Assembly: GCA_003612515.1 (NCBI GenBank)
Contig: RAZB01000005.1
Coordinates: 1-64,000 of the forward strand
Reading direction: 5' to 3'
Source of the DNA: a bacterium D16-34
GTDB taxonomy: Bacteria > Actinomycetota > Coriobacteriia > Coriobacteriales > Eggerthellaceae
Length of the DNA: 64,000 nt
Both the position numbers and the translations under genes were made by a program. Shown piece after piece: positions 1-8,728 of the stretch (position 1 is its first letter; each line of letters opens with the position of its first letter). A model generated the notes under the pieces. It was not told the DNA's origin. It saw nothing but the letters and a program-made list of their open reading frames with translations, and made no database searches.

Positions 1-71
1 TAAGCCCGGACGAGTACCGGGCATCGCTAGGTTACACCGCCTAGGTGGTACGAAAAAACGTCCGCACCCCC
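1..71 (+). repeat. Dispersed repeat family B, copy 1 (left end cut by window)
   Basis: This segment is about 80% identical to 32764-32833. It can fold into two short hairpins: CCCGG pairs with CCGGG around positions 6-22, and CTAGG pairs with CCTAG around 28-45. In the other copy one C-G pair of the first stem is a U-G pair, so pairing is kept. Here the unit runs straight into a family A repeat. The true left end lies outside the window. Confidence 0.6.
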
Positions 72-77
72 TTTCGG

Positions 78-158
78 AGCCGAAATCGCCGACGAAGGCA
101 CTTTTTAAGCCAGATTGCCGTCAAATTCACCGACAAGGGCACTTTTCCAGCCACAACT
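78..158 (+). repeat. Dispersed repeat family A, copy 1 (left arm missing)
   Basis: Contains the two direct motifs of the family, CGACGAAGGCACTTTTTAAG and CACCGACAAGGGCACTTTTC, ending in CCAGCCACAACTT. It lacks the left arm (TGGCTGGAAAATGCCC) seen in the full copies at 32561, 42027, 46364 and 55616, so it is truncated. It lies in a 600-bp gene-free stretch and has the same orientation as every other copy in the window. Confidence 0.8.
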
Positions 159-368
159 TCAATTTTTCCGAGATATTTCTCGATGTGTCGCGGTTTGATC
201 AACCGTTAAATTCGCTATCGCGCATTGGCTGCTAAATGCCGTTTTTCGATCTTCGAACGAGACATTACTCAATCCGCTAAGCTAAAGCACCAGGTAAAGA
301 GCCAGGTGAAGACTGGGTGAATGGACATCAAGGCGGGTTTCTCGGTGGTTGCGCGTGGGTCGGCGCGG

Positions 369-459
369 GCTGGCGGTGCGGGCTGTCGGCACGGGGGCAG
401 CAGGGCTGGCGGTGCGGGCTGTCGGCACGGGGGCAGCAGGGCTGGCGGTGCGGGCTGTG
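369..459. repeat. 36-bp GC-rich tandem repeat, about 2.5 units
   Basis: Two perfect 36-bp units (369-404 and 405-440) beginning GCTGGCGGTGCGGGCTGT are followed by a partial third unit to about 459. Base composition is far more GC-rich than the flanks. Open frames cross it on both strands in several frames, as expected for a repeat whose length is a multiple of three. None has a convincing ribosome binding site, so I treat it as non-coding. It lies about 150 bp downstream of the stop of the flavoprotein gene. Confidence 0.85.
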
Positions 460-605
460 GCGTCGGCGTGCGCCGCCAGCGGAGCCGCCAGCAGCGGAGC
501 GCGTGGAGAAAGTGTGGCCGATTTCGACAAAAAGAAATCGACCGCTGCGCCAACAATTGGGCAACGGCCGATTAGTAAGGAGTGTGAATGTAGGGAGAAA
601 AAACC

Positions 606-2564
606 TTACTTCACTTGAGCGAGAGCTTGCTCAACAGCGTCTTTGATAGCGTTACTTGAAACCGTAGCACCAGCAACAACATCGACGTCGGTTGATTGAG
701 CTTCGATGATGGCAGCCGGAAGTGCATCGAGTGCCTTGCTACCAACACCAGCGGTCTCTTGCTGCTGTACCACATCGATAGCAGCAATCTTGTCGCCATC
801 CATGGTGACCTTCAGAGCCAAGGCGTTGCCCATGCACAAAGTTGAGATGCCGAGGTACTCGTTGTCACCAAGCGGGGTGGTTGAAGGATCAGGATCAACG
901 TCGCCAGAGCCAGAGGTGAGTTTGATGTCAGACTCAATGCCGAGCGGAAGAACCGGTAGCGGATCCTTCTCAGCTGCAGCATTAATGCCAGCCAAACGAC
1001 CGAAGATCAAGCACTCAGCCATGTTGCCACCACCATTGTACTGGTAAGGGGTCATGCCACCCAGCTCGCCAGCGCTGTAGAGGTGAGCGATCGGCTCTCC
1101 GTCGGTGCCAATAACCTCAGCAGCAGCGTTGCGGCGAGGGCCACCCTGGGTGTTCAGGAAGGCCTGAATCATCTCGATTGCATAGTAGGGACCTTCAGCC
1201 GAGAATGCCTTCATGGTAGATGCATCACGATAGAATGCCGGGTCATAGCCCTCTTCAGCCATACGGTTGAAGTCGGTGATGGTCTGCTGCAACTTGCCCT
1301 CGTCAATACCAAGAGCAACTTCGAGCTCAGCTAAGGTGTTTGCAGAAACAATCTGATCCTGGAACTCTGCCGGAATACCATGGTACTCATTCATGATCAG
1401 GTCGCTTTGAGCCTGGTCGAACACCATGTAAGTGTTGCGCGGACGCTTCGGGCTGATCCAGTCGCCGTTGCTCGGCACATGACCATGGCGGTTGTAAACG
1501 TCTTCACGAAGGTAGCGCTCGCCGTTGTTGCCTACAACTACGATGCTGCCAGAAAGATTGCGAAGGTCGTTGAAGGTCTTTGCGTGCTCGCCCTCTTCGA
1601 CGTTGAAAGAAATTCCGCCGAGTGCGAAGCAGTTGCCCTCGAATGCCTCCATGTGCCACATGTCAGCACCAACACCCATGCCCATCTTGATGCCGTCACC
1701 AGTGTTGAAGGTGGTGCCAGCCGGAGCGCTCTTGGTGAGACCTAGGTAGTCCTCAACCATCTGCTTGTTGTTTTCGAAACCACCGCAGGTCAGAACAACG
1801 CCGTTGTGTGCGCGAACGTTAACGTTTTTGCCGTCACGCTCGATAACAGCACCGATAACAGCTTTGCTGATCGGATCCTGATGCAGGCTGATGCCAGGAG
1901 CGTTGTACCATACGTCGATGTTGTCAGACATGCTGAGAACCTTGTTGCGGTAGACCTTCCACAGCTGTGAGTTGCATACGTTGTCGCTTACAGTCAGAAC
2001 GTGAAGATCGTCGCCACCCTCGAGCTCGGGATACTCAGGTGCGAACATGCCGATGAGCGGCTGTGCAGATGAGTCATACTTCCAGTCAAGGAAGTTCTCC
2101 TCGGGTACACCGAAGAAGTCGCGAAGCAGGTCGCGCGTTTGGGTCAAGCCCTCAGCGTATACGTCATAGAGCTCTTCGTCTACGGCGAAATCGCCAGCCA
2201 TTGCTTTGTTATATGCAAGCATGGAATCTTTGTTGTCAGACCAAAGGATAATTTGGCCACAGAAGCGAGAGTTGCCACCCTCCATGCCATTCGGTGCTTT
2301 GTCAACGAGCAGTACTTTAGCGCCTGCGTCAGCTGCGTAGCAGGCAGAAACAGCACCAGCAGCACCAAAACCAATTACGATTACGTCATACTCGCCGTCC
2401 CATGAAATGGTGTCAGCAAACGTATAGCCACCATCATTGGCGCCCGTGTCCGCCAGGTTTGCACCATTTTGTTGCGGTGCGCAACCAACCAAAGCACCAA
2501 AACCTGCCAAGGCTGCAACACCAGCAGTGCCAGTTAAGAACTGACGACGTGAGACTTTACTCAT
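606..2564 (-). CDS. Tat-exported FAD/FMN flavoprotein reductase (fumarate/urocanate reductase-like)
   Basis: Predicted exported flavoprotein of the fumarate/urocanate reductase superfamily, 652 aa from the start chosen here. It begins with a twin-arginine signal (SRRQFLTG) and a lipobox-like LVGCAP, so it is probably lipid-anchored outside the membrane. An FAD Rossmann motif GFGAAG lies at about residues 65-70. The last 85 or so residues form an FMN-binding domain with DVVAGATVSS, where the Thr is the usual site of covalent FMN attachment. The FMN domain would receive electrons, so no cytochrome partner is needed. Start: ATG at 2564 follows AAAGGAG at good spacing. An in-frame ATG at 2612 also has a good GGAGG, adding 16 residues before the Tat motif, so either is possible. 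It is divergent from the LuxR gene at 2817, its likely regulator. Substrate unknown. Confidence 0.9.
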   Translation of the reverse strand: MSKVSRRQFLTGTAGVAALAGFGALVGCAPQQNGANLADTGANDGGYTFADTISWDGEYDVIVIGFGAAGAVSACYAADAGAKVLLVDKAPNGMEGGNSRFCGQIILWSDNKDSMLAYNKAMAGDFAVDEELYDVYAEGLTQTRDLLRDFFGVPEENFLDWKYDSSAQPLIGMFAPEYPELEGGDDLHVLTVSDNVCNSQLWKVYRNKVLSMSDNIDVWYNAPGISLHQDPISKAVIGAVIERDGKNVNVRAHNGVVLTCGGFENNKQMVEDYLGLTKSAPAGTTFNTGDGIKMGMGVGADMWHMEAFEGNCFALGGISFNVEEGEHAKTFNDLRNLSGSIVVVGNNGERYLREDVYNRHGHVPSNGDWISPKRPRNTYMVFDQAQSDLIMNEYHGIPAEFQDQIVSANTLAELEVALGIDEGKLQQTITDFNRMAEEGYDPAFYRDASTMKAFSAEGPYYAIEMIQAFLNTQGGPRRNAAAEVIGTDGEPIAHLYSAGELGGMTPYQYNGGGNMAECLIFGRLAGINAAAEKDPLPVLPLGIESDIKLTSGSGDVDPDPSTTPLGDNEYLGISTLCMGNALALKVTMDGDKIAAIDVVQQQETAGVGSKALDALPAAIIEAQSTDVDVVAGATVSSNAIKDAVEQALAQVK

Positions 2565-2658
2565 TTCCACTCCTTTACTTTGAGGAACAAAATTGAAGGA
2601 CAATTTATTCATCAGAAGTTCCCTCCTTCAATGGCTTGCATCCTATCAAGCAAAAAGC

Positions 2659-2721
2659 GGTTAGTGTGAGAGGTAACATGGGGGTAACGAGGTGAAGAAT
2701 TTGATTAACCCACCACTAACC
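2659..2721. promoter_or_regulatory. Candidate operator: inverted GGTTAGTG/CACTAACC
   Basis: GGTTAGTG at 2659-2666 is perfectly complementary to CACTAACC at 2714-2721, and a second CACTAA follows at about 2725. The sites lie in the 250-bp region between the divergent flavoprotein and LuxR genes, where a regulator would act. Function is inferred from position only. Confidence 0.4.
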
Positions 2722-2816
2722 CAGCACTAATCTAGGGACATGCAAAAGTTATTACTATCCTAATTTTGTTTTTTATGGTTTCATTGTTGAACACAAATGA
2801 GGGAAGTGGGAGAGCT

Positions 2817-4256
2817 ATGCCGGCAATCTTGCAGACGCTAAAAAATCAGTTTGTTCAGCAATTTAGTGCAAAAGGCTCAGTGAGTCTCCTTGTGGGATTG
2901 GCTTGTAATTTAGCCTTCATTGGGCAGGTTTATTTTTGGCCGGTGCTTTGGCACACATCTGTTTTTGTTGTCTCTTATACCGATGCGAGTTATGTGGGGC
3001 AGTTGGCTTGCAGTCTTGTATTGATAGCGTATTTTAAGAAGACGAACCGCTTGTCTTTAAACGCTCGGGTACTCTGGGTTAGTGCGATACTAGTGCAATG
3101 TACCCTTATTTTGTATTACATTCTCTTTGAAATGGGTGTCGAAGCACCAGACCCGCTTCACTGGGTTTGCGGAGCGCTGTTTGGAGTGTATCTACCTATT
3201 GCATTAGTTTCGTGGGTTCGCCTCTTCTTAGGATCAAAGCCTACACGCGTTATGTGGAACATCATGTTCTCGGCTATTTTCGCCTCGTTTGCCATCTGGT
3301 TGTTCTCGGGGCTCGCCGCCTTAAAGATCTGTGTTTGCATGGGGATTTTAGCTATTACTGCTACAGCAATTTTGTCGTACAAGCTCAAGGAAATTCAGCT
3401 TGACAGACCCGATGAGCCAGCTTCTCAACCTAAATTTGAATACTCGTATTCTTCGGTTGCGACATTTTTGTTTAGCCTCGCGTTTGTGATAGCGGTTTCT
3501 TTTGCGGGGCTTGGCGGCGCAACTGCCTCATTTGCAACGGGTGCGTTTTTTGCGCCAATGCTCATTGTGTGCGTGCTTTTGTTGTTTGTTGACCCGGTTG
3601 GTCTTCCTCTTACAAGCGTGGCGGTACCAGCAATTGTGACGGCTACAATTGCGGCATCTACCTTGCATTTTGAACCTGCGCTATCGTTCGACATTGCGGC
3701 ACTTGGTATGTTTTTGTTCCTTGCCTTTGCAGTAGTTTTGCTATGCTCGAGTGGCGCAGGAAACCGACGTAAACGCATCTGCGAATTTTTGCTGCTGATG
3801 GCTGCATTTGGAAGCGGGTGCGTGGTTGGGCGCGTCGTTGTGGTGATTTGCACTCTATGCGCAGGCGACTATTCGTCCGACATCCTCATTCTTGTGTCGG
3901 TGATTGCTTCATTTGCAGCAATGATTATTTTGATACGAAAAGGGTTTACGCGACAGCGAGCTCAGCAGCTCTTTGCACTCGAAGACGAAGAAACCGCTGC
4001 TTACAATAAGGCGGTTTCGTCTCAGGCGAAACTCGACGAGGTTGTTGCTACGCATAACATTGGCGAGCGCGAAAAAGAGGTGCTGATGCTTTTGCTGGAA
4101 GGTGACTCGGCCAGTATGATTGCTCGCAAGCTTGTGATTGCAAACGGAACCGCGAAATCGCACATTCGACATGTGTACAAGAAGTTGGGCGTGCATAACA
4201 GAGGCGAACTCTTTGAGATTTTTTCGCTTGATGAGCCAGCAAGTCACGCCGAATAG
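2817..4256 (+). CDS. LuxR-family regulator with polytopic membrane N-terminus
   Basis: A 479-aa protein. The first 400 or so residues form about ten to twelve hydrophobic segments with no recognisable enzyme domain. The C-terminal 65 residues are a LuxR/GerE helix-turn-helix (GEREKEVLMLLLEGDSASMI, then KSHIRHVYKKLGV). Such proteins are typical one-component regulators of Eggerthellaceae. The membrane part presumably senses a ligand or redox state, and the HTH controls the neighbouring reductase. I chose ATG 2817 because GGGAG precedes it at proper spacing; the upstream ATG at 2766 has no ribosome binding site. It is divergent from the flavoprotein gene ending at 606. Confidence 0.9.
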   Translation: MPAILQTLKNQFVQQFSAKGSVSLLVGLACNLAFIGQVYFWPVLWHTSVFVVSYTDASYVGQLACSLVLIAYFKKTNRLSLNARVLWVSAILVQCTLILYYILFEMGVEAPDPLHWVCGALFGVYLPIALVSWVRLFLGSKPTRVMWNIMFSAIFASFAIWLFSGLAALKICVCMGILAITATAILSYKLKEIQLDRPDEPASQPKFEYSYSSVATFLFSLAFVIAVSFAGLGGATASFATGAFFAPMLIVCVLLLFVDPVGLPLTSVAVPAIVTATIAASTLHFEPALSFDIAALGMFLFLAFAVVLLCSSGAGNRRKRICEFLLLMAAFGSGCVVGRVVVVICTLCAGDYSSDILILVSVIASFAAMIILIRKGFTRQRAQQLFALEDEETAAYNKAVSSQAKLDEVVATHNIGEREKEVLMLLLEGDSASMIARKLVIANGTAKSHIRHVYKKLGVHNRGELFEIFSLDEPASHAE

Positions 4257-4260
4257 ATCA

Positions 4261-4290
4261 GCAATGCGTCGCCTGTGGGTGGCGCATTGC
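4261..4290. terminator. Hairpin after the LuxR gene
   Basis: GCAATGCG-TC-GCC pairs with GGCGCATTGC across a short loop, immediately after the stop codon at 4256. No U-tract follows, so it may be a weak terminator or only a stabilising 3' structure. Confidence 0.4.
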
Positions 4291-4355
4291 GGTGCGTGTC
4301 CCGCAGCCGGAGCGTTACTTAGCGTGTTATGCACACATAGTTGGAGTGCTCCCAA

Positions 4356-4919
4356 TTATTCGCCAAGCTCGGACTCAATTTGTTTGCGACGCTTAATGGC
4401 GCTTTGGATTGAAAGAGCAACGGCGACAAAGCCAACAGCGAAACCTATCATGAAGAATACGGCGCCAATTGCTAAATCTCCAAGCCAGGCGACGTTATTA
4501 AATCCCACAATCTGGATTTCGGCTACGATGCGCATGCTGCAGGTAAGAATTCCTAAAATCGCGCCGCAAGCCAGTGCAAAAGCCGAGATGTAATCCCAGG
4601 GAATGTAGTCTATGTCAGCGAGGCGTTTGTAGCTCGAAAATGCGCCCGATCTGATTTGTAGCGCGGTTGACGCAACTCCTGCTACAAGGATGGTCAGCAT
4701 AAGGGGAATATCAACAGGAATAAGCTTGGCACCGAGGGGAGTGAAAATAGGGTTGTCGGTGGTTGATGCTACTTGGTTGAGCATGATGGCATAGTAGAGC
4801 GTGATAACTGATCCGACAAGCAAGATGTGAGCGGCAACTTTTGTCGCCTTGTTCTCTTCGGTTTCAAGGCGCTCTTCTTTTGGACCCATGATTTCTTTCC
4901 ATTTGCGCGTTAAATACAT
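4356..4919 (-). CDS. Integral membrane protein paired with small HTH regulator
   Basis: A 187-aa protein with about four to five hydrophobic segments (for example HILLVGSVITLYYAIML near residue 30) and a basic C-terminal tail (IKRRKQIESELGE). No enzymatic motif is visible. I chose ATG 4919 because AGGAG lies 7 nt upstream; the ATG at 4949 lies inside the upstream gene and lacks one. It follows the 66-aa HTH gene by 10 bp, so the two form an operon. Pairs of a small Cro/CI regulator and a multi-pass membrane protein are common in Gram-positives, and the membrane protein's role is usually unknown. Function not assigned. Confidence 0.75.
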   Translation of the reverse strand: MYLTRKWKEIMGPKEERLETEENKATKVAAHILLVGSVITLYYAIMLNQVASTTDNPIFTPLGAKLIPVDIPLMLTILVAGVASTALQIRSGAFSSYKRLADIDYIPWDYISAFALACGAILGILTCSMRIVAEIQIVGFNNVAWLGDLAIGAVFFMIGFAVGFVAVALSIQSAIKRRKQIESELGE

Positions 4920-4929
4920 AGTGTGACTC

Positions 4930-5130
4930 CTATTCCCAAAACAAATCATTAAGTGTTTTGCCTAATGATTTGCAAATTGCTGTACATAATTTGAGACTTG
5001 GGTTATATCTGCCGGCTTCTATTAACCCTATGGTTTGCCTCGTTGCGCCAACTGCATCGGCTAGTTGTTGTTGTGATAAACCAGCCTCAAGACGAGCGCA
5101 AATGAGTCGATTGTTTTTTGTGTTCTCCAC
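4930..5130 (-). CDS. Small Cro/CI-type (YozG-like) transcriptional regulator
   Basis: This 66-aa protein is almost entirely an XRE helix-turn-helix: NRLICARLEAGLSQQQLADA, then GATRQTIGLIEAGRYNPSLK, ending KTLNDLFWE. This is the compact YozG-like form in which dimerisation residues lie within the same domain. The start is GTG at 5130 with AAAGGAG 9 nt upstream; the in-frame ATG at 5172 would add 14 unconserved residues. It is the first gene of a two-gene operon with the membrane protein at 4356. It probably autoregulates, perhaps through the direct repeat at 5291-5320. Confidence 0.85.
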   Translation of the reverse strand: MENTKNNRLICARLEAGLSQQQLADAVGATRQTIGLIEAGRYNPSLKLCTAICKSLGKTLNDLFWE

Positions 5131-5290
5131 GTATTTGGGCTCCTTTCTACCGCCTTGAGCTGACTGCACCATGTTGGTTGCACCATGTTGGTTGCATCGA
5201 ATTGGTTATGTTTGCGCATGCATAGCCAACGCGACGGTGACAGTGCAAGTTGGCGTGTGCAACTTCGTAGGGGTTAACTGCAGATGTAAT

Positions 5291-5320
5291 ATATATATTG
5301 CATGACAAATATATATTGCA
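5291..5320. promoter_or_regulatory. Direct repeat ATATATATTGCA x2, candidate operator
   Basis: Identical 12-bp sequences ATATATATTGCA at 5291-5302 and 5309-5320, 18 bp apart start to start. They lie 160 bp upstream of the small HTH gene. Their AT-rich nature also allows promoter elements on the minus strand. Binding is inferred, not shown. Confidence 0.4.
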
Positions 5321-5506
5321 TTTTGCTGTGTGTCAAGCCACCTTACGAGAGCCGCCTTTATAGCTGGTGATAGGGGTTTTCGGGGAGGAGATTGCGACGA
5401 GGTATTATTCGGTAGCTTTGGTGCCGCATTTTGGCTGCGAAAAACTCAGTGTCTTGTAACCATGCTGCGCGTTAGGGAACCTCTCAAAGAATTGCAGGTT
5501 TTTACC

Positions 5507-5639
5507 AGGTTTTGGCTGGAAAATGCCCCTAGTCGGGGAAATTACTCCCATTTAGGCGTCGAAAACGCCGACGAGGGCACTTTTCCAACCATTTTGCTGT
5601 CGAAATCACCGACGAGGGCACTTTTTAAGCCACAACTTT
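5507..5639 (+). repeat. Dispersed repeat family A, copy 2
   Basis: Starts at GGTTTTGGCTGGAAAATGCC and ends at AAGCCACAACTTT. The left arm, middle motif and right arm are all present, but the usual upstream part (CACTCATGAACTATCG) is absent. It lies in the 557-bp gap between HTH genes at 5130 and 5688; besides it and the direct repeat at 5291 I see nothing else in that gap. An open frame on the plus strand here (5330-5647) is a by-product of the repeat. Confidence 0.85.
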
Positions 5640-5687
5640 GGTTTTAGTAACTGAATTCAAATTTGATGGTGAACCAAGTTCGCAAAA

Positions 5688-6314
5688 TTACAAGAAAGCA
5701 GACGAAGTCAGCTTATAAATAAGAAGTCCGATCATGGCACCAGCGCATACAGCGAACACTATCTTGAGCGCAGTTGATGCTATCGGGTGCTCGCGCGCAA
5801 ATAGATGATCTTCGCGTGCATCGGTTATTTGAGTGCCTTCGATAAATGCCACAATTTCACGATAAGTTACCAGGTCATGTTTGCGTTTGATCCCCTCAAT
5901 TTTGAGTGCGAAATACAACCCTAAGCCATAAAGGGGAGCAAACACACACAAGCCTGCTACGATGCCTTTGGTCAGTCCGCCATGAGGGAAAGGGTCTGTC
6001 CAGGCTGCTGTGAGCGCTATGAAAAAGATTACTGCAAGAGCAACCATCACAAAAGACGCGGTGCAAAGTTGTCGCACACGCTTTGCGTCGTCTTGAGCAA
6101 TCTTTTTCATGGTGACAACATCGCCACAAAGCAGCTCGTCTGTTGAGATGTCGAAGTATTCGCTGAGAAGAACAAGGCTCTCAAGATCGGGATAGGTTTT
6201 ATCGTTTTCCCAGTTGGAGACTGTCTGTCGCGTCACGTAGATGGCTGCGGCTAATTCGTCTTGTGAAAGCCCTTGCTTGAGGCGGAGGGCACGAATTTGC
6301 TGAGCTAACTCCAT
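5688..6314 (-). CDS. XRE-family regulator with C-terminal membrane segments
   Basis: A 208-aa protein. Residues 1-65 are a Cro/CI helix-turn-helix (LRLKQGLSQDELAAAIYVTR, QTVSNWENDKTYPD) ending in the common DELLCGD. A basic linker follows, then three hydrophobic segments (about residues 88-108, 120-140 and 185-205). The membrane part would tether the DNA-binding domain at the inner face. GGAG precedes the ATG. The 47-aa single-span protein at 6369 lies just upstream on the same strand and may be co-transcribed. The signal sensed is unknown. Confidence 0.85.
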   Translation of the reverse strand: MELAQQIRALRLKQGLSQDELAAAIYVTRQTVSNWENDKTYPDLESLVLLSEYFDISTDELLCGDVVTMKKIAQDDAKRVRQLCTASFVMVALAVIFFIALTAAWTDPFPHGGLTKGIVAGLCVFAPLYGLGLYFALKIEGIKRKHDLVTYREIVAFIEGTQITDAREDHLFAREHPIASTALKIVFAVCAGAMIGLLIYKLTSSAFL

Positions 6315-6368
6315 AGGGGCAGTCTCCGTCCTGGGTCCCGGTTATTTTGCGGATGCAATATCTTTTCG

Positions 6369-6512
6369 CTAACGGCTTTCGCGTAATTCTTTGTGAATCT
6401 GCTTAAGTTCTTTGTCAATCTTGCTTGAAATTATAGTCACTCCAATAGAAATTGCTACAACCGCAACGGCAAGCAACAAGAGAAGAATTAGAAGAGCGTG
6501 TTCGGAAATCAT
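6369..6512 (-). CDS. Small single-span membrane protein
   Basis: A 47-aa protein starting MISEHALLILLLLLAVAVVA, with one transmembrane helix followed by a charged tail (KIDKELKQIHKELRESR). ATG 6512 has AGGAG 7 nt upstream, so it is likely translated; the longer upstream reading adds 38 residues without a ribosome binding site. It resembles the small membrane proteins often found beside YozG/XRE regulators. Function unknown. Confidence 0.65.
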   Translation of the reverse strand: MISEHALLILLLLLAVAVVAISIGVTIISSKIDKELKQIHKELRESR

Positions 6513-6730
6513 ATTTTGTCTCCTATGTGTTATCGAGCTTTTGTCTTCGTTGCTTCTTGATTGGTAAGGATCCTTCTTGAGAAGCGCAGAGAAAGCGTAA
6601 CAGCAAAATATGATTGCATGGGTCAATTTAAGTAAATATCTTCTGCCAAAGATCTTTTACATGCCCATTGATCAGGTGTTATTGAAGCAATCGCCCATAG
6701 CGAATAAATCGTTCATCCTTGAAAAGATGT

Positions 6731-7573
6731 TTAGAAGAGGTAGCTCTTAATTACCAGCTTGCCTCGCAGTTCGTTAATCCACTCGGTTGGAATGGCATCG
6801 AATCCATACATTGCTCCGGCAAGCGCGCCAGCCACGCAGGCGGTGGTATCGGTATCTTCTCCCAAGTTGACCGCTTCCAGCACGCAGTCTTTGAAGGTGT
6901 TCGTATGAAGCGCGCACCAAAGAGACGCTTGTAAAGCATCCAAAACAAACCCCGAAGATCCAACTTCATCACGCGGAGTGCAAGCGAGCGTCTTGAGAAA
7001 TTCAAATGGCTTATCGTGGTCGGAGTTGGCTTTTATTGCGCCTTCGAGCGATTCGCCATTCATGGCAGCGCGAAGAATCCTAACGAAAATGACGCAAGAC
7101 TCGGTAGAGATTTGATGCGCGTGTGTAACAGCTGAAGCGGCGCGAACCTCCTCGTCTGACGCCTCGATAAAAGCAAGAGGCGCAATTCTCATGAGCGACC
7201 CGTTGCCGTTAGAGCGTTCGTCATCAAGCCCATGACCAAGCTTAAGCGAAACGGCTGTTGTTCTACCAGTACCAAAGACCACTCCATCGGCAGTATAGGC
7301 TCCGTTGTAGTACCAGTCGCAGTAACGTTCGCGCATGTCATCTGGATCAACTGCCCCGCACTCGTCAATGCTTGCAAGGGTTGCGAGCAGCATTGATGTA
7401 TCGTCGGAAAATGTGCCAGCTGGCTTGTTGTGCGACCCATATCCAACCATGTCTGTGCACTTGAAGGTATCGCGCTTGAGAAATTCGTAGGGGACACCAA
7501 GCGCATCACCTATTGCTGCGCCATAGATAACCGCTTTTCGCTTGTTGGCTTCATGAGCTTTCGTCATGCTCAT
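6731..7573 (-). CDS. ADP-ribosylglycohydrolase family protein (DraG-like)
   Basis: A 280-aa protein of the ADP-ribosylglycohydrolase fold, which removes ADP-ribose from proteins or small molecules using a two-metal centre. Visible signatures are GAAIGDALGVPYEF near the N-terminus, GTFSDDTSMLLATL (metal-binding Asp pair), NGNGSLMRIAPLA in the middle and GEDTDTTACVAGALAGAMYG near the C-terminus (second metal-binding Asp pair). I chose ATG 7573 (MSMTKAHE) because GGAGG lies 7 nt upstream. It appears monocistronic. No partner ADP-ribosyltransferase is seen in the window, so its target is unknown. Confidence 0.92.
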   Translation of the reverse strand: MSMTKAHEANKRKAVIYGAAIGDALGVPYEFLKRDTFKCTDMVGYGSHNKPAGTFSDDTSMLLATLASIDECGAVDPDDMRERYCDWYYNGAYTADGVVFGTGRTTAVSLKLGHGLDDERSNGNGSLMRIAPLAFIEASDEEVRAASAVTHAHQISTESCVIFVRILRAAMNGESLEGAIKANSDHDKPFEFLKTLACTPRDEVGSSGFVLDALQASLWCALHTNTFKDCVLEAVNLGEDTDTTACVAGALAGAMYGFDAIPTEWINELRGKLVIKSYLF

Positions 7574-7653
7574 CTCCGTACCTCCGTACATACGCTTTTG
7601 ATTGTTTCATGATAGCTGTTGTGTCTTTGGTGAGCATTTCAAAGTTGAAGACG

Positions 7654-7724
7654 ATAGTGGGGAGCTTGATTCATGAGGTCTCGGGATGGTAGTTGTGTTA
7701 GAAGTCAAATCTTCTCCCCACTAT
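7654..7724. repeat. 11-bp inverted repeat ATAGTGGGGAG/CTCCCCACTAT
   Basis: Perfect 11-bp inverted repeat (7654-7664 and 7714-7724) with 49 bp between arms, in the gene-free stretch 7574-7804. It could be an RNA stem, an operator or a small mobile-element remnant. Nothing else is seen in this stretch. Confidence 0.5.
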
Positions 7725-7804
7725 GTAAGCAAATGAGAGGCATGCTTCAATCTTTGTGTGCGCTGTTGTAATGCTTCGAGATTCGGATGGCGAATTACCG
7801 GCGA

Positions 7805-8671
7805 TTATGCAGCGGCTCCAGTGATGTCAAATCGGTAAGGTTCAAAGTCCATGTGGAAGTCGTCGCTGTGTCCTTCAATCTCGAAGGTGAAACCGATCGA
7901 GCTGTCCATGGCGGGAAATACGATTACGCCAGAGGATGTTGCGCCGCTTCGAAGATCCGAAGATACCTCAGGATAATCTCCGTCATAGTGAGACATAGAC
8001 GAATTATCCGGTTCAATTTGTTGTCCATCTTGCAGGATTACGGCATTGAATGAATAGAGGTTAAACGTTTCGCCAGAATTGTTTTGCTCGGTGATATAGA
8101 CTCGGGTTTCCTTCTCGGCAAACTCAATCTTGTCGACCGTAATCGTGACGCCGTTTTGGTCAAGGGAGGCATTTTCAGGAATGATTTCCGACACAGTTGG
8201 CACTACAGCGTCCATGTAAGAGAGGACTTCTATATCTGTGGCTACTATGGCAAGGTTGCTGATGGTTGAGCCAAATGCGTTGGTTCCTTCATATGTGCCC
8301 AAGATAATGCCATCAGCAACAATGTAATCACCGGTTTCAATCTCGGTTCCCGCTTCAACAGCAAGCATGAATACGCTGTCTGTGCGATCGAAAGTATAAT
8401 ACGCCTGGTAAATATCAATGCCGTCGTCTTGTCCAACATAGTTGAACACTTTACCCTCAAGTACGATGTGTTGGTCTACATAAGCTTCAGGGTTGCTAAA
8501 TGCAAGCGGTATCTCTGATTCGTCCACATAAACCGGTTCCGTTTCAGTGGTTTCCTCGGTTGGTGTGGTCTGCTCTTCTGTTGTTTGCGCCTCGGTATTT
8601 TGTGAGGCGCATCCAAAAAGTGAACAGGTCAGACATGTGGTAGCTAAGAGGGTTCCAATCAGTTTCTTCAT
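7805..8671 (-). CDS. Secreted lipoprotein with OB-like and DUF4352-like domains
   Basis: A 288-aa exported lipoprotein. The lipobox is SLFGC near residue 20, followed by a Thr/Glu-rich linker. Residues of about 55-150 (LEGKVFNYVGQ...EIETGDYIVADGII) look like the OB-fold tRNA_anti-like module common in Gram-positive lipoproteins. The C-terminal 120 residues (GVTITVDKIEF...SSGVIVFP) look like a DUF4352-type beta-sandwich. ATG 8671 has GGAG 4 nt upstream. It is divergent from the LuxR gene at 8729 with only 57 bp between them, so that regulator may also act here. Function not known. Confidence 0.75.
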   Translation of the reverse strand: MKKLIGTLLATTCLTCSLFGCASQNTEAQTTEEQTTPTEETTETEPVYVDESEIPLAFSNPEAYVDQHIVLEGKVFNYVGQDDGIDIYQAYYTFDRTDSVFMLAVEAGTEIETGDYIVADGIILGTYEGTNAFGSTISNLAIVATDIEVLSYMDAVVPTVSEIIPENASLDQNGVTITVDKIEFAEKETRVYITEQNNSGETFNLYSFNAVILQDGQQIEPDNSSMSHYDGDYPEVSSDLRSGATSSGVIVFPAMDSSIGFTFEIEGHSDDFHMDFEPYRFDITGAAA

Positions 8672-8728
8672 GTGTCTCCTTCTCATCAAATGAATACTGA
8701 TGAAGCTGATGATATAAAAGGAGACGCC

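Noticed and set aside
269-646. Several overlapping ORFs of 78-109 codons across the GC-rich tandem repeat
   Set aside because: They occur in many frames on both strands, are generated by a 36-bp repeat of length divisible by three, are Ala/Arg/Pro-rich, and none has a ribosome binding site.
5330-5647. 105-codon plus-strand ORF near 5.5 kb, and similar ORFs at 46288-46624 and 55494-55977
   Set aside because: They lie on family A repeats, share peptides such as ARALFKP or GRGHF only because the DNA repeats, and have no consistent frame between copies.
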